Assembly: GCA_013398615.1 (NCBI GenBank)
Contig: VZSR01003798.1
Location: 7,091,514 to 7,155,513, forward strand
Source of the DNA: Brachypodius melanocephalos
Lineage: Eukaryota > Chordata > Aves > Passeriformes > Pycnonotidae
Reading direction: 5' to 3'
DNA length: 64,000 nucleotides
Of the stretch, positions 13,401-23,300 are shown piece after piece. Below the pieces are notes generated by a model. That model was not told the DNA's origin. It did no database searches and was given only the letters and a program-made list of their open reading frames with translations. Both the position numbers and the translations under genes were made by a program. Every line of letters starts with the position of its first letter. The first letter of the stretch is position 1.

Positions 13401-16394
13401 AGTCTTACCTGGCTTTGTTGTGCTGTGGTCGTCACAGGTAGCTTATAGACTGAACACTGGCACTTGGTCATCTCAAATGGTTGGGATATTTGTGATTATC
13501 ATAGAGGATTTTGGTTCAAATCTCTGGCTTCTATTCAAAAGCAATTTGAGACCTAAAATTTATGGTTACTACAGTAGATACAAAGGGACTTGTGATGCAG
13601 TAGAAGAATCTTCCCACTCAGTTCTACACTGAGCAGCAGCTCTTAAATATTTTTAAACCTTTTTAATGTGAGAGCCATACGCACAAAGAAAATGTAAGTA
13701 AGGGTGTATGAGCGCCTCGTTATGCAGAAAGAGTGCCACTTTTTCCTAAATTTAGCTAATAGTTACAGAGGCTCTTACTGAAACTTACATTGAGGTAACT
13801 GGATTTTGCTACAACAGGAAATGCAAGCTGGAGGATGTTAGCTCATGGCATGAATATGTCTTAATGAATTATTAAACACTGCAATATCTGTGTAAAACTA
13901 CAGAAGTTCATTTGAGTAAGTCTTATCCCTTCTGGTGCTTACCTCATCTCTTTTAGTCCTTGCTGATTTTGGTTCTCACCTTGTAATCTTTTTGTTATTA
14001 TGCCCACTCAGAAATGTGCCCTCTAACAGCCATTTAAAGCCATTGAATTTTTTTTTTTTTTTGCAAATTATGAATTGTTATAAATTTCAGGACAAAGAGA
14101 AGCTGTACTTGTAACATAGATGGTGACTTAGAAGGATTTAATAGGCCATGTATAATATCTATCCATGATAGATATATCTGTCTAGACCATGTATCTATCT
14201 TTGCTAGATTAACCTGTGGAACATACTGTCCCCTCAGGCAAAGTCTTTGCTGGTGATCAGGTATCTTGCAATCCATTAATGTTGCTTAGTACAATGTTTT
14301 GATACATAGCAAAAGTGATGAGTGCCCTTTCCTTCAAAAAAAAAAAAAAGTTCAGAATAGCAGCACATGAAAAACCCCATTGGATTTGTCATGCAGAAGA
14401 GCTGTCAGCTGGTGAAGAGCTAGCACAGAACTGCATCTGACAGTCTCTGACAAACAAAAGTCCAGCTGCACAGAGATGCCTGCAGCTTTTCCCCTGAAAA
14501 ATGTCTGAGCTTGCTGTTGTATTCCCTTCCTTACAGCACTGGTTCTAGCTCTGCTTCCATCTACACTCCTCCCAGCTGGAGCTTGCTTTTGTTCTTTGAT
14601 GCAAGTACTCCCAACTTCTGTGTATCTTACTCACTGGAGACTTGTCCTCCTGTGGTCTAGCTATGTCTGGTAGGCAGAGGTTGGCTCTTAGTCCTTCTTG
14701 AAATGAAGTTGGGGGGTTTTTTTGTTGCTATTTCTGTTTTGTAATGTAAGGAATGTGCAAATACTTGAGGAAAACCAGCCAGCTTCTATTTTTACTTGAC
14801 TCTGGCAAATACTACTATTACTTGTTCAAACTCTCCCACACAACCTGTAACCCATTTCTCTTAGATGTGAGAAAACACTAAAGTAGGTTGAAAGATGCCT
14901 TAGGAGAAATGTCTTTAAAATTCAATTTTTACCTGCTTCCTTCTGGGCTCCAGGACAGTGTAGTTCCACCCTGTAAGTCTGGTCTCTTGAGCTGGGGTTT
15001 CTCACCCCAGGTAGTGACTATGTCCTGTGTAGGCTTTTTCCAGGTGTGCATGAGCAGCAGCATCACAGTGTAGAGATTGTTCTGAAACACTGTGTTTTGT
15101 GTGGCCTTCATGTTGCAGTCTTCAGCAAAAATAATGTTGATTCAGGTTTTGAAAGAGGGTGTTTGGCTCAACTGATCTCTATAATACAGTGCTTCTTGCA
15201 AGCAGATTTTGGGAACTGGGCGAGTAACACTGTGGGGAAATACTTGGCTGTTGGATCTTCTTCCCAGATCTGATCGTGCTGAACTTTGGTGCTAAACCTA
15301 ATGTTTATTCTTTTGGTTGTTTTTGTGGTATTTTCAAGCATTTGGTGAGTTATTTTCTTAAATTATATCAAAGGTTTAGAAGGAGGGAGTTCCAGTCACT
15401 GCAGAGAGACCAATGTACTTCAGATATGGAAGTTGCAGCAAAATGGCCAAATGTACAACATGGGCTTTAGATTATTGTAGGACTTAAAAGGGGAGAAACA
15501 CACTTTTTTCTCCACTGTTCTTACTAACTTTTTTAATGTCAGCTTCAGTGTCAGAGAATGCAGAGCCTACACCTGAAGAACAGGACAAGTCACTTGACAA
15601 ACCAAAACAGAAAAAGAATCGTTGTTTCATGTGCAGGAAGAAGGTTGGACTGACTGGTAAGGAATACTGATTTTAGTTTCCTCAGGCTGGTTTAGGCTTT
15701 GGCCCTTTGAAATGTTATCTTAAAGGTAAAATGGGGCATGGTCATTTGACACTGATTTGAAATAACAGTCAAAGGTGCTTTCAGCTGACTCTTACTGGAT
15801 TAGTCATTCATGTATCATTTTGTTTTTCAGCCTCCTGTCTTAAAGCAAAGTTCATAATTCCAAATACTTCCTTTTGGAAGTCTGCTTAGCTAAAGAATTG
15901 GATAATAGCTTGCTGCAATTCACTAGCCAGCTTTGCAGTGGTCCAGTGAAAGGGCCTGAATAGTGGAGGATGAAGATTCATAAACATAGCAAAAGAGCAG
16001 TCTCAAGGAATGTTCTGGGCCAGAGTGTCATGAAAAAAGAAGGAATGGTCAAGTCAAATCTTGCTGTAATCACTTAAAAATGTATTACTTGTAATTCTTA
16101 TGCTTTCTGCAGCAGAGGCTCTTTGGCTGATTGATTGACACTGGTGACTGAGATTTATTGCTAGTGAGTGAACACATTCGGGATTTAAAGCAAACCAGTG
16201 TAATTAAGAATGTTGAAATGTCTAAGCCGCTGTTTCTGTCCACAGGGTTCGAATGTCGGTGTGGGAACGTTTACTGTGGAATGCACCGTTACTCAGATGT
16301 ACACAGTTGCTCTTACAATTACAAAGCTGATGCTGCTGAGAAAATCAGAAAAGAGAATCCTGTAGTTGTTGGGGAAAAGATCCAGAAGATCTGA
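7272..16394 (+). CDS. ZFAND6: ZFAND6: AN1/A20-type zinc finger protein 6 (complete, 5 coding exons)
   Basis: Joined coding exons are 7272-7422, 8501-8612, 10742-10842, 15543-15656 and 16246-16394, giving 208 aa, the usual ZFAND6 length. All junctions are GT-AG and keep frame. Residues 14-33 form the A20 finger (C14, C18, C30, C33), followed by a Ser/Thr/Gln-rich linker. Residues 149-181 form the AN1 finger (C149, C152, C163, C165, C170, H173, H179, C181), and the conserved tail ends in VVVGEKIQKI. By family knowledge (AWP1), the A20 finger binds ubiquitin and the protein acts as an adaptor in NF-kB/TRAF signalling and in peroxisomal receptor (PEX5) export. The start has a strong Kozak context (A at -3, G at +4). 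The paralogue ZFAND5 is the alternative, but the linker sequence and the neighbouring FAH and CTXND1 point to ZFAND6. Confidence 0.96.
7839..7900 (+). repeat. Perfect 19-bp inverted repeat (hairpin) in a ZFAND6 intron
   Basis: Arms at 7839-7857 and 7882-7900 are exact reverse complements; each contains the 12-bp palindrome TGAAGGCCTTCA. The stem can continue inward: TTTTG at 7858-7862 pairs with CAAAA at 7875-7879, leaving a 2-nt bulge at 7880-7881 and a 12-nt loop. It lies between ZFAND6 coding exons 1 and 2, so it would be transcribed in the pre-mRNA. Confidence 0.9.
8501..8612 (+). CDS. ZFAND6: ZFAND6 coding exon 2 (linker)
   Basis: 112 nt, acceptor TTACAG, donor GTAAGG at 8613. It encodes part of the Ser/Thr-rich linker (AASVSSITESLPVQC and onward). 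The split codons at both ends join in frame with exons 1 and 3. Confidence 0.94.
10742..10842 (+). CDS. ZFAND6: ZFAND6 coding exon 3 (linker)
   Basis: 101 nt, acceptor CCCCAG, donor GTTGGT at 10843 (a weaker match than the other donors). It encodes linker residues beginning PVSSQSLLTESVASS. A low-complexity Ser/Thr-rich region, alternatively spliced in some ZFAND family members. Confidence 0.92.
15543..15656 (+). CDS. ZFAND6: ZFAND6 coding exon 4 (linker end and first half of AN1)
   Basis: 114 nt, donor GTAAGG at 15657. It encodes an acidic stretch, the basic KPKQKKNR segment and the first two AN1 cysteines (C149, C152). It is preceded by the longest ZFAND6 intron in the window (4.7 kb, 10843-15542), in which I see no coding sequence. 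Confidence 0.94.
16246..16394 (+). CDS. ZFAND6: ZFAND6 coding exon 5 (rest of AN1, stop)
   Basis: Acceptor CACAG at 16241-16245. It encodes FECRCGNVYCGMHRYSDVH and the remaining AN1 ligands, then the conserved C-terminus and a TGA stop at 16392-16394. Confidence 0.96.
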
Positions 16395-16767
16395 ACTGCT
16401 GCTTCTGCTGGAATACAAAAATCTTCTGACCATCTGCAGATTAAATTGACTTGAGCTTTTTTCCTTAGTCATCAGGAACGTAGAGCAGTGTATCTTGCCT
16501 AGACCTTTTAATCATGCATGTCATCAGATGAATAGATTTTTTTGTTTTCGTTTTTTTTTCGTTTTGAAAATGACTCTGAACATTATTTTCATTGCAGTTT
16601 TCTGTGGCTGAAGACTTAAGTAAACTTTACAAGTATTATCCTTTAAGATCATTTTAATTTTAGTTGAGTGCAGAGGGCTTTTATAACAAACATGGAGAAA
16701 ATATTGGAGGGCTGTGCTTTTCCAGGATAAAACATGCATGCGTTAACTTTGCAGTTTATTTTCTTGT

Positions 16768-16775
16768 TGTATATA
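16768..16775 (+). promoter_or_regulatory. Pumilio recognition element TGTATATA in the ZFAND6 3' UTR
   Basis: An exact match to the UGUANAUA consensus of PUF-family RNA-binding proteins, in the sense orientation within the 3' UTR. Such an 8-mer can occur by chance in an AT-rich UTR, so function is only suggested. Confidence 0.4.
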
Positions 16776-17195
16776 GCTTTTCTCTGCAGCACAATTTCTT
16801 TTTTTTTTTTAATTGATAATGCCTTGTATGGCACAACTAGTTATCAGTAACTGAATGTATTTTAATCATTATGGCTGCTTCTGGTTTTTTTTTTCCCCAT
16901 TAACGAGAGGTTATACATGTTTGCATATTAGCTTGTTTGCACCCTCTACCTATTTATGTATGAATCATTTGTAATGAGAGTGTGTGCTGAGATTGTGTGG
17001 AGTTTGTTTTTGTTTTTTTTTTTTTTTTTAATTGGGGTTTGTTTTTGTGTGTGTGGGGGGAAGGCTGTATGCACTTCATTGACTGCAGTTTTCATTGGGA
17101 TTACATCCATCAGTTTGTCTGTACACAAAAAATATGAAGAATGATCTGAAGTACCTGTGCTGTATTTATGTTTATCCACGTCTTAACTTTGATTA

Positions 17196-17201
17196 AATAA
17201 A
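17196..17201 (+). terminator. ZFAND6: ZFAND6 polyadenylation signal AATAAA
   Basis: The canonical hexamer lies 802 nt after the stop codon and is followed by a T/G-rich stretch (17219-17240) suited to be the downstream element. Cleavage would fall at about 17212-17230. Confidence 0.75.
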
Positions 17202-17225
17202 ATTTTAAAAAATCCAAGCCTCTGT

Positions 17226-19866
17226 GGCTGTCACTGGCATATATGTAAGTTGGATTTCTCTTGCTTTATTTTGATGGGGACCTTCCCTTGATGGTTCCTT
17301 TACTTAAAGTGTATTTATTCACAGCTACCACATGTTTCCTAATGCCAACTAAATTCTGATGAGTTTTGATCTTTTCACCTGTAACTACCAGAGACACTGC
17401 AGTTTTCAGACTGTGTTGCTTCTGCCTGGGGAGCTCTCTGTGCTTCCTGTGCAGCACACCTCTCATGTGTAGGGATTTGGGGCATTTGTGACATTGTCAC
17501 AATGTACTTCAGTTGGGCCAGACCTAAAAGTAAACCTGATTTGACTGTGAGTAGGCTGTGGAGTCATGTGTGTGGTGGTGCTGTGGGGTTTGGGATCCAC
17601 TGTCTGACAGATGGCACTGTTGGAGGAATTGTTCTTTTCTTGTCTTGTGAGGGTGCTCAATAAGTTTCTTTCTTCAAGGCTGCCTGTCCTGAGATCAAAG
17701 TCTGGGCCTCAACCCAGGTCATGTCCATAACTTAAAGGCGGTTTATGTAGTGCCATGGAAACTTCAGCCAGTGCTGCTTGTCACCAATCCTAACAGTACA
17801 CTAATAAAGTAGCACCAACTCCTCTCCAGATGGTCCTGATCTGCAGTTGAAATCTCACTGAGTGACTTACTGCTGCTTTGGAGTATTTGTGAAACAAATG
17901 TGATTGTGCAGCTTTATTTAAAACATTACATTTTAATCAAAGCTGGCTCCTATCCTTTAAAATTTGGAATGCTCTTTAAAAGCTATGGCTGGCAATTAGT
18001 AGATGAAGACTACATTTAGGATATAAACTGTGCAGCAGAAGGAGCTTTCTCTCATAGTTACAGAAAGTAATCTGCAACACCAAATAACAAATGAAGTAGC
18101 TCGTGCTTGCAGAAATGGCCTAACCGCAATCTATGAAGCACATGGAGTTTATAGTAAAGGAAGGAAGGAATAAATAACTTACTGGCAAGTTTCAGTAATG
18201 GTCTGCCTTACCAGGGGTCAGAGATCCTGTATTTCCTCAAAGCATTTGCTAGACTTCCTCTTACACAGCACAGAGCATGGAAGAGCAGCAGTGTCACCTT
18301 TGGTGGGTGTTGCTGTTTGCTTTCCTCTTTGCTGTTACTTCCCTATTCTCTAATCCTTTTCATTTTTGATGCCTCCTTGTTCCTTATTTCTGATCTCTTT
18401 TCCTTTTCCTAAGCATGTCCTTTTCTGTCTCCTCTATGCCCTCCTGACCAATCCGCCTTTCACCTAACAGTGATGCTGCTGGGCCAGGCAGAGAGAAAAC
18501 ACCCTAGATTTCACAAGGCAGGGGAAAACTTATGTTTGTGTTTTCTGGTGCCTGAAAAAAGAAAAGGTACAACAAAAGTATTCACATACTTCCTTTACCA
18601 CCACCACTTATGAAGTAACTGCTCCTCTGACTCTTGATGACACAGTAGGATCCTCACCTGGCAGTGAGGCAGAACCACAGTGGGGAGTTCTGCTTCCATC
18701 CCTGTCCTCCAAAGCCATCTAATACACCTTTTTTGGCCTGGCTTCTGTACGGGGCTCAGAGTTAATACTGCAGGAGTTTATACAACAGGACCATAAACTT
18801 AAATTCAGATTGGATGTCCACCTTTCTGTGACACCTGAGAATTGCGTGTTGTGTTTGTTTGCTTTGGTAGTGGCCCTGCATTATCCTGGTGGTTGATCTG
18901 CACTTCAATCTGTATTTTGTGTCATCAGCTTGAGGTTAGCAGATTAGCGTTTTAATTAACACCAGCACATTCACAGCACTACAAAATGCTTGAGTGAATG
19001 TGTCTCCTCACGTTGGACACTGTATTGGAACAGGTTTTACACGTGATTTTAGTTTTGGAATCAACAGGTTCTATAGCCCAGATCCTATAATCTGTCCACA
19101 AAACATCTTCACTGTGTTTAAAACATTCCCAACAGTGACAGGAAATTTTACAGGAAATCTTCTGAAAGCTAGGCATTGTGATGTTTAAATAAGACCCCTT
19201 TTCAAACAGCACCTTGTGAGCTTGTGTCTCAGTGAGTGAGCAGCTGTCACAGATGATGCTGTTGTATCATCTTGCACTGAATCTCTGGCTGTACCATTTG
19301 CTGTATTTCTTCTTATGCCTCCTCTGCCAAAAAANNNNNNNNNNAAAAAAAATTGAGCAGCAAACTGATTCTTTGGCTTGACAATTGCAAGCATCTTCCT
19401 GTTTTTATTGGAAAGATGTGGCCTTTGTGATTTAATTCTAATTTCAAGGATGTTCCTTCATTTGTTTCTACTTCTGACAACGAGTGAATTTTGTCCTGCA
19501 GGTCAGAGAAAACTGAGACTGGGAGCAGAAGCACCAGCCTCCCTGTTCTTTATGGTTGGTTGCGCATACTTCTCTGGCTTTTAAGATGGTGGAACTATCT
19601 GGAGAAAATGGAAGAACTGGATGAGGTGCAGCAGCATTGCAAAACAAAAAGCCATAAAAATGCAGTTTCAGGTGTGAATTGTGCAACTCTCCAAGGGCTA
19701 CTGAGCTTGTGGTGGGAGAGTCAGTGTGGACAATCATTTGCTGGGGCCCCTCCAAAGTTAAACCAGGGCAGTTACCTCTGGTCTTGGAGCTGCTGGATCC
19801 TTCACCCCTAGCTAGTTGCCTGCTACAGGAAGGCCTCAGTTTCATGTGAGAATTTGTAAAATCAAG
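17226..19866. other. ZFAND6-FAH intergenic DNA
   Basis: No gene, RNA gene or clear transposon is visible. The open frames here are short and show no recognisable protein. A short GGAA-type run lies near 18160, and a poly(A)-flanked assembly gap lies at 19335-19344. Confidence 0.65.
19335..19344. other. Assembly gap of 10 N
   Basis: Ten N inside an A homopolymer (A on both sides). This is typical of an unresolved homopolymer length rather than missing complex sequence. Reading frames crossing it are artefacts. Confidence 0.95.
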
Positions 19867-19869
19867 AAA

Positions 19870-19992
19870 GTGTTAAAGTTGGAAAAGAGCTCTAAGAACA
19901 TCAAGCCCAACTGCTAACCCAGTGCTGCCAAGTCCACCCCTAAATTAAGTGCCGCATTTACACGTCTTCTAAATACCTGCAGGAAAGGTAGC
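19870..19992 (-). mobile_element. CR1 LINE 3'-end fragment (antisense)
   Basis: The stretch reads as the reverse complement of an avian CR1 3' end: a GTTGGAAAAGAGCTCTAAGAAC-like segment, then the 'aacccagtgctgccaagtccacc' type block and an ACACGTCTTCTAAATACCTGC-like segment. It is eroded and lacks the terminal octamer tail. It ends just upstream of the FAH promoter region. Confidence 0.7.
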
Positions 19993-20042
19993 TGTGAGCA
20001 GGAAGACCCCATTTCACCGGGATCACTGCCTGGCTGGGAACA

Positions 20043-20276
20043 ATTAACAGCTGCTGACTCAGCAAACCTCTGGCACTGATTAACCACTGCCAGGGACCAG
20101 GCAGAGGGGTGGGATGGCGACAGAGCAGCGATTGGTTTGTGTGTGAGGACAGAGGGTGGGATTTAATGCTCCTCTGCTCTGGGTTACACCACCTGGAGAG
20201 GATCCTTCTCCACGGAAGGCGCGTAGCACCCGGGAGGTGGGAGCTGTGTGTGAGCAGGGACTGCTCAGGGTTCAGC
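20043..20276 (+). promoter_or_regulatory. FAH: FAH proximal promoter and 5' UTR (candidate)
   Basis: This is the 230 bp before the FAH ATG. Visible elements are ATTAAC half sites (HNF1-type) at 20043-20048 and 20079-20084, a perfect Maf element between them at 20052-20064, an inverted CCAAT box (ATTGG) at 20131-20135, and a weak TTTAAT box near 20161. CpGs rise modestly near 20215-20235. HNF1 control fits a liver/kidney enzyme. The transcription start cannot be placed from sequence alone. Confidence 0.55.
20052..20064. promoter_or_regulatory. Perfect T-MARE / antioxidant-response-type element
   Basis: TGCTGACTCAGCA matches all 13 positions of the palindromic TPA-type Maf recognition element. 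It contains an AP-1 site (TGACTCA) and an NRF2-type core (TGACTCAGC). It lies 212 bp upstream of the FAH start codon. Binding by small Maf/NRF2, large Maf or AP-1 factors is inferred from the consensus. Confidence 0.65.
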
Positions 20277-20357
20277 ATGTCTTTCATCCAGGTAGATAAG
20301 GATTCAGATTTTCCTCTCCAAAACCTCCCCTATGGGGTTTTCTCCACGAAGGAGGAG
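20277..20357 (+). CDS. FAH: FAH coding exon 1
   Basis: 27 codons from the ATG, ending at GTGAGT (20358). It encodes MSFIQVDKDSDFPLQNLPYG and onward, the start of the N-terminal domain. Intron 1 (20358-22602) is 2.2 kb and holds only non-coding sequence. Confidence 0.96.
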
Positions 20358-23300
20358 GTGAGTAACAGCAAACATTGTTCTTGGCCTGTTGTAATTGTTC
20401 CAGGGATATGAGAGAGCAGAATTTCCCAGCAGTGTGGGATAAAGGAAGGCTTCCCAGCCTGGGACACTCATGGACTTCCTGGCCTGATGGCAAAGCTGTC
20501 ACACTGTCTTTTTCCTTAGCGTGGTTTATTTTGATTACAGCTTCTATGAAACTGCACAAAAGAAATCAGAAGTGTTAACACTGATGAGACCTACTTTGGC
20601 TTATATGTACAGTAGGTCTTGTGGGGTTTTGATCATTTTTGTGACATCATTAAATCTGTGTTTGACCCTTCCATTCCCTATGTTGAGGCATGGCACAGTT
20701 CACACTCAACTGTTTTGGTTTTAACTCAGGTTTTTATTTTCTTTGCGACTGTAATCACACCATCACCCTTAAGAAGCTGCATTAACAACTGCTCTTGGGT
20801 AGTTTTGTTGGTGGCTGCCAAAGCACTAAACCAGGGCACCAAACGTGTGTTTTACCTGTTTTTGCAGCTGACCCAATGTGTTCTATTGGGTCTATGCTTA
20901 TGCAGTGCTGCATTAAATGTGTGCAAATGTGTCATGTTTAAAGCTGGCCCCAAAGCCTGCAGGTTGAGCCAGCTCCAGGCCTTCTATTTTATGATCACAT
21001 AAGAAAATGTGGCTTAACCTTTCTGCTGAGGATGTAGCTCCCAGTTCCCAATTTTCATGAGAACTGAGTCCAGCTAGGCTGAACCTCACACCTCTGGGTG
21101 CCTGACAGGATGGAGCTCCAGAGATGGGTCCAGCTGGAGAAAGGGGAACAAGCCAAGAGCTGCTTCTCAGAAGGAAAAAGTGCAGAATTTATTTGTCATT
21201 GCTTATGGAAACTTCCTGATTATCTCCTGGTGTCTGCTAGTTATCCATGTAGGTTTAAAAAAAGAATTGAACCACAAGATTGTGTTTTCTGATGTTGTAT
21301 TTTCCAAAGATAAAATGAGATGATGCATTTAATCTATTCCTAGATGTTCATGCTGTTATCTAGCAAGTTTGGATTATTTTTCTGCCTTTCTCAGTAACTG
21401 TTCTCTGAAAAAATATCTTCACTCAAACCCTGTGAAATGACAGGCAAGACTTACCAAAATTATTTAGGAGAATAATGTTCTGATAGTAGCTGAATGTTTT
21501 AATGATTTCAGGCTAAAACAATTGATGTCATTCCTGACTATCCCAGTTACAAATTAACCTGACATGACCTTTAGGGTTTTTTTTCTGCAGGAATGCTTGC
21601 TGAATAAATACTTACTACCACATTTGGAATCTTGTTTGGAAATTAAAGGCTGAAAAATAGGTTTAATAGCATGGATCTTTGAAGATGGTTATTTTGGTGA
21701 GCTGCTTTCCAGAGTGGCTGTAATAGTTTGTCTCTCTCTGCCCGAGGACACAAATAATGGAGGCTGTGGTGTGTTTTTGCCCTGTGCAGCTGCCGTGGGT
21801 CTGTCGGTGCTGCTGCCCCGCCGTCGCCGCCAGCTCCACACACACCCAGGGCATGAACAGGAGCTTTGTCTCCTGGGCTGCATCTGTCACATTTCCCCAT
21901 GTGTGGGATGCTGTTCCTGCAGTGAGGATCCAGCAGGGATCCAGGCTGGGCTCAGCATGCAGGTCCTGGGCTCCTCGTGTGGTGTGAGGATGGGTGATGT
22001 AGGGCAGCCTCATCTGCAATCATGTGCCTGAGCGTGGTGTGCTCCCTGGTGTCACCAGGGGAGTCCAGAGCACCCTCAGCCCTCTGGGGAGGAGCTGGAG
22101 TGCAGAAATGCCTGTTTCTCCAATGGCATGCCCACAGGAATGGAATTCATCCTGCTGACAGCCTCTCCATGCTTCTGTTGCCTGCCTGTAGAAGGAGCAG
22201 TAGTGTTTTCCTACTTCACAGCATACTGCAGATGTATGGGCTTATTCTGCAATGCTTGTCATTAATGAGGGGTGTTAATGGGCAAGTCAGCCTCTTCCTG
22301 GGGAAAAGAGGACAGGGAGATAAACCTCTGCTTGTTGTGCTATCCTTTCCCCAGAAAATGGGGATGAGGCTCTTTTCCACCCCTCAAGGTCTGCAGGGAG
22401 TCTGCAGTGATGTTCTGCCCTCAGGGCTTAACATTTGTCAGCAGCCAGACTCAGACTGGCTTTTGCTGGTCCGTGGTACCAGACCTTTGTCATGGATGGG
22501 TTCAGCTCTCTGTGGTCACTGTCTTCCCTTTACCCTCCTTGGGTAATTTTGGGTACAAGCATAAACTCTTTTCTCTTCCCCACTCCTCTTGCTGCTTTGC
22601 AGCCTCGGCACAGGCTTGGGGTAGCAATTGGAGACCAGATTTTGGATCTCAGCGTCATTAAACATCTTTTCAATGGACCAGCTCTTGCCAAACACCAGCA
22701 CGTCTTTGACCAGGTATTTATCAGTCTGTTCTAATTTGCACATGCATATTAAAAATATTCCATAAAGTACTTTGGCAACTTGTGGTGAGATAATGAACAT
22801 GAACTGGAAGTAGGTTGTCAGGCGGGTTCTGGTAGAGCAAAAATCATCACAGGTGTGATAGCAAGGAGAGCAGGGGCATCAGGTGTCCAAAGGTCATTTT
22901 CTAGGAAAGTGTCATCAGCCTTTGGCAATGCAGGTTTCTGACATGAAACCTGAATGTTAATTCACTCCTGCTTGTGCCTTCAACTCTCCATGGATGAGAT
23001 ATTGATGATGGGGAGGTTTTGTTAAAGATAAAGGTGAATACAAACCACCTTTGGCTACATCTAGTTGAGATATCAAAGCCACCAGGGCCTGCAGTGGTGT
23101 GTTAGGATGGGGTGATGCAAACATGCAGCAGATCCTGCTGCAGAGAACTTGTGGGGTGTGGATGGGGGTGTGGGCAGCCATGGGCAGGAGGATGGGTGAT
23201 CTGGACAGCCACAGCCTCATAACCTCAGCCACAGGCATACAACAGCGGGATGAGAGTGTGGGACACCTTCCTGCACGTGAAGGATGAGCAAAATGTGGTC

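Larger units (their letters stand above)
16395..17220 (+). other. ZFAND6: ZFAND6 3' UTR
   Basis: This is the roughly 0.8 kb T-rich stretch between the stop codon and the poly(A) signal. It includes several T homopolymers (for example 17013-17029), AUUUA-type pentamers and one perfect Pumilio-type site. The 3' end is an estimate from the signal at 17196. Confidence 0.75.

Noticed and set aside
14155..14175. Hairpin ATATCTATC-CAT-GATAGATAT in the third ZFAND6 coding intron
   Set aside because: A short AT-rich palindrome in low-complexity sequence, expected by chance.
7272..16394. Identification as ZFAND5 rather than ZFAND6
   Set aside because: The zinc fingers are shared, but the linker sequence, the 208-aa length and the adjacent FAH and CTXND1 genes fit ZFAND6.
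22022..22546. 174-codon open frame in FAH intron 1
   Set aside because: It ends without relation to splice sites, shows no recognisable domain, and overlaps open frames in other phases, as expected for GC-rich intron sequence.
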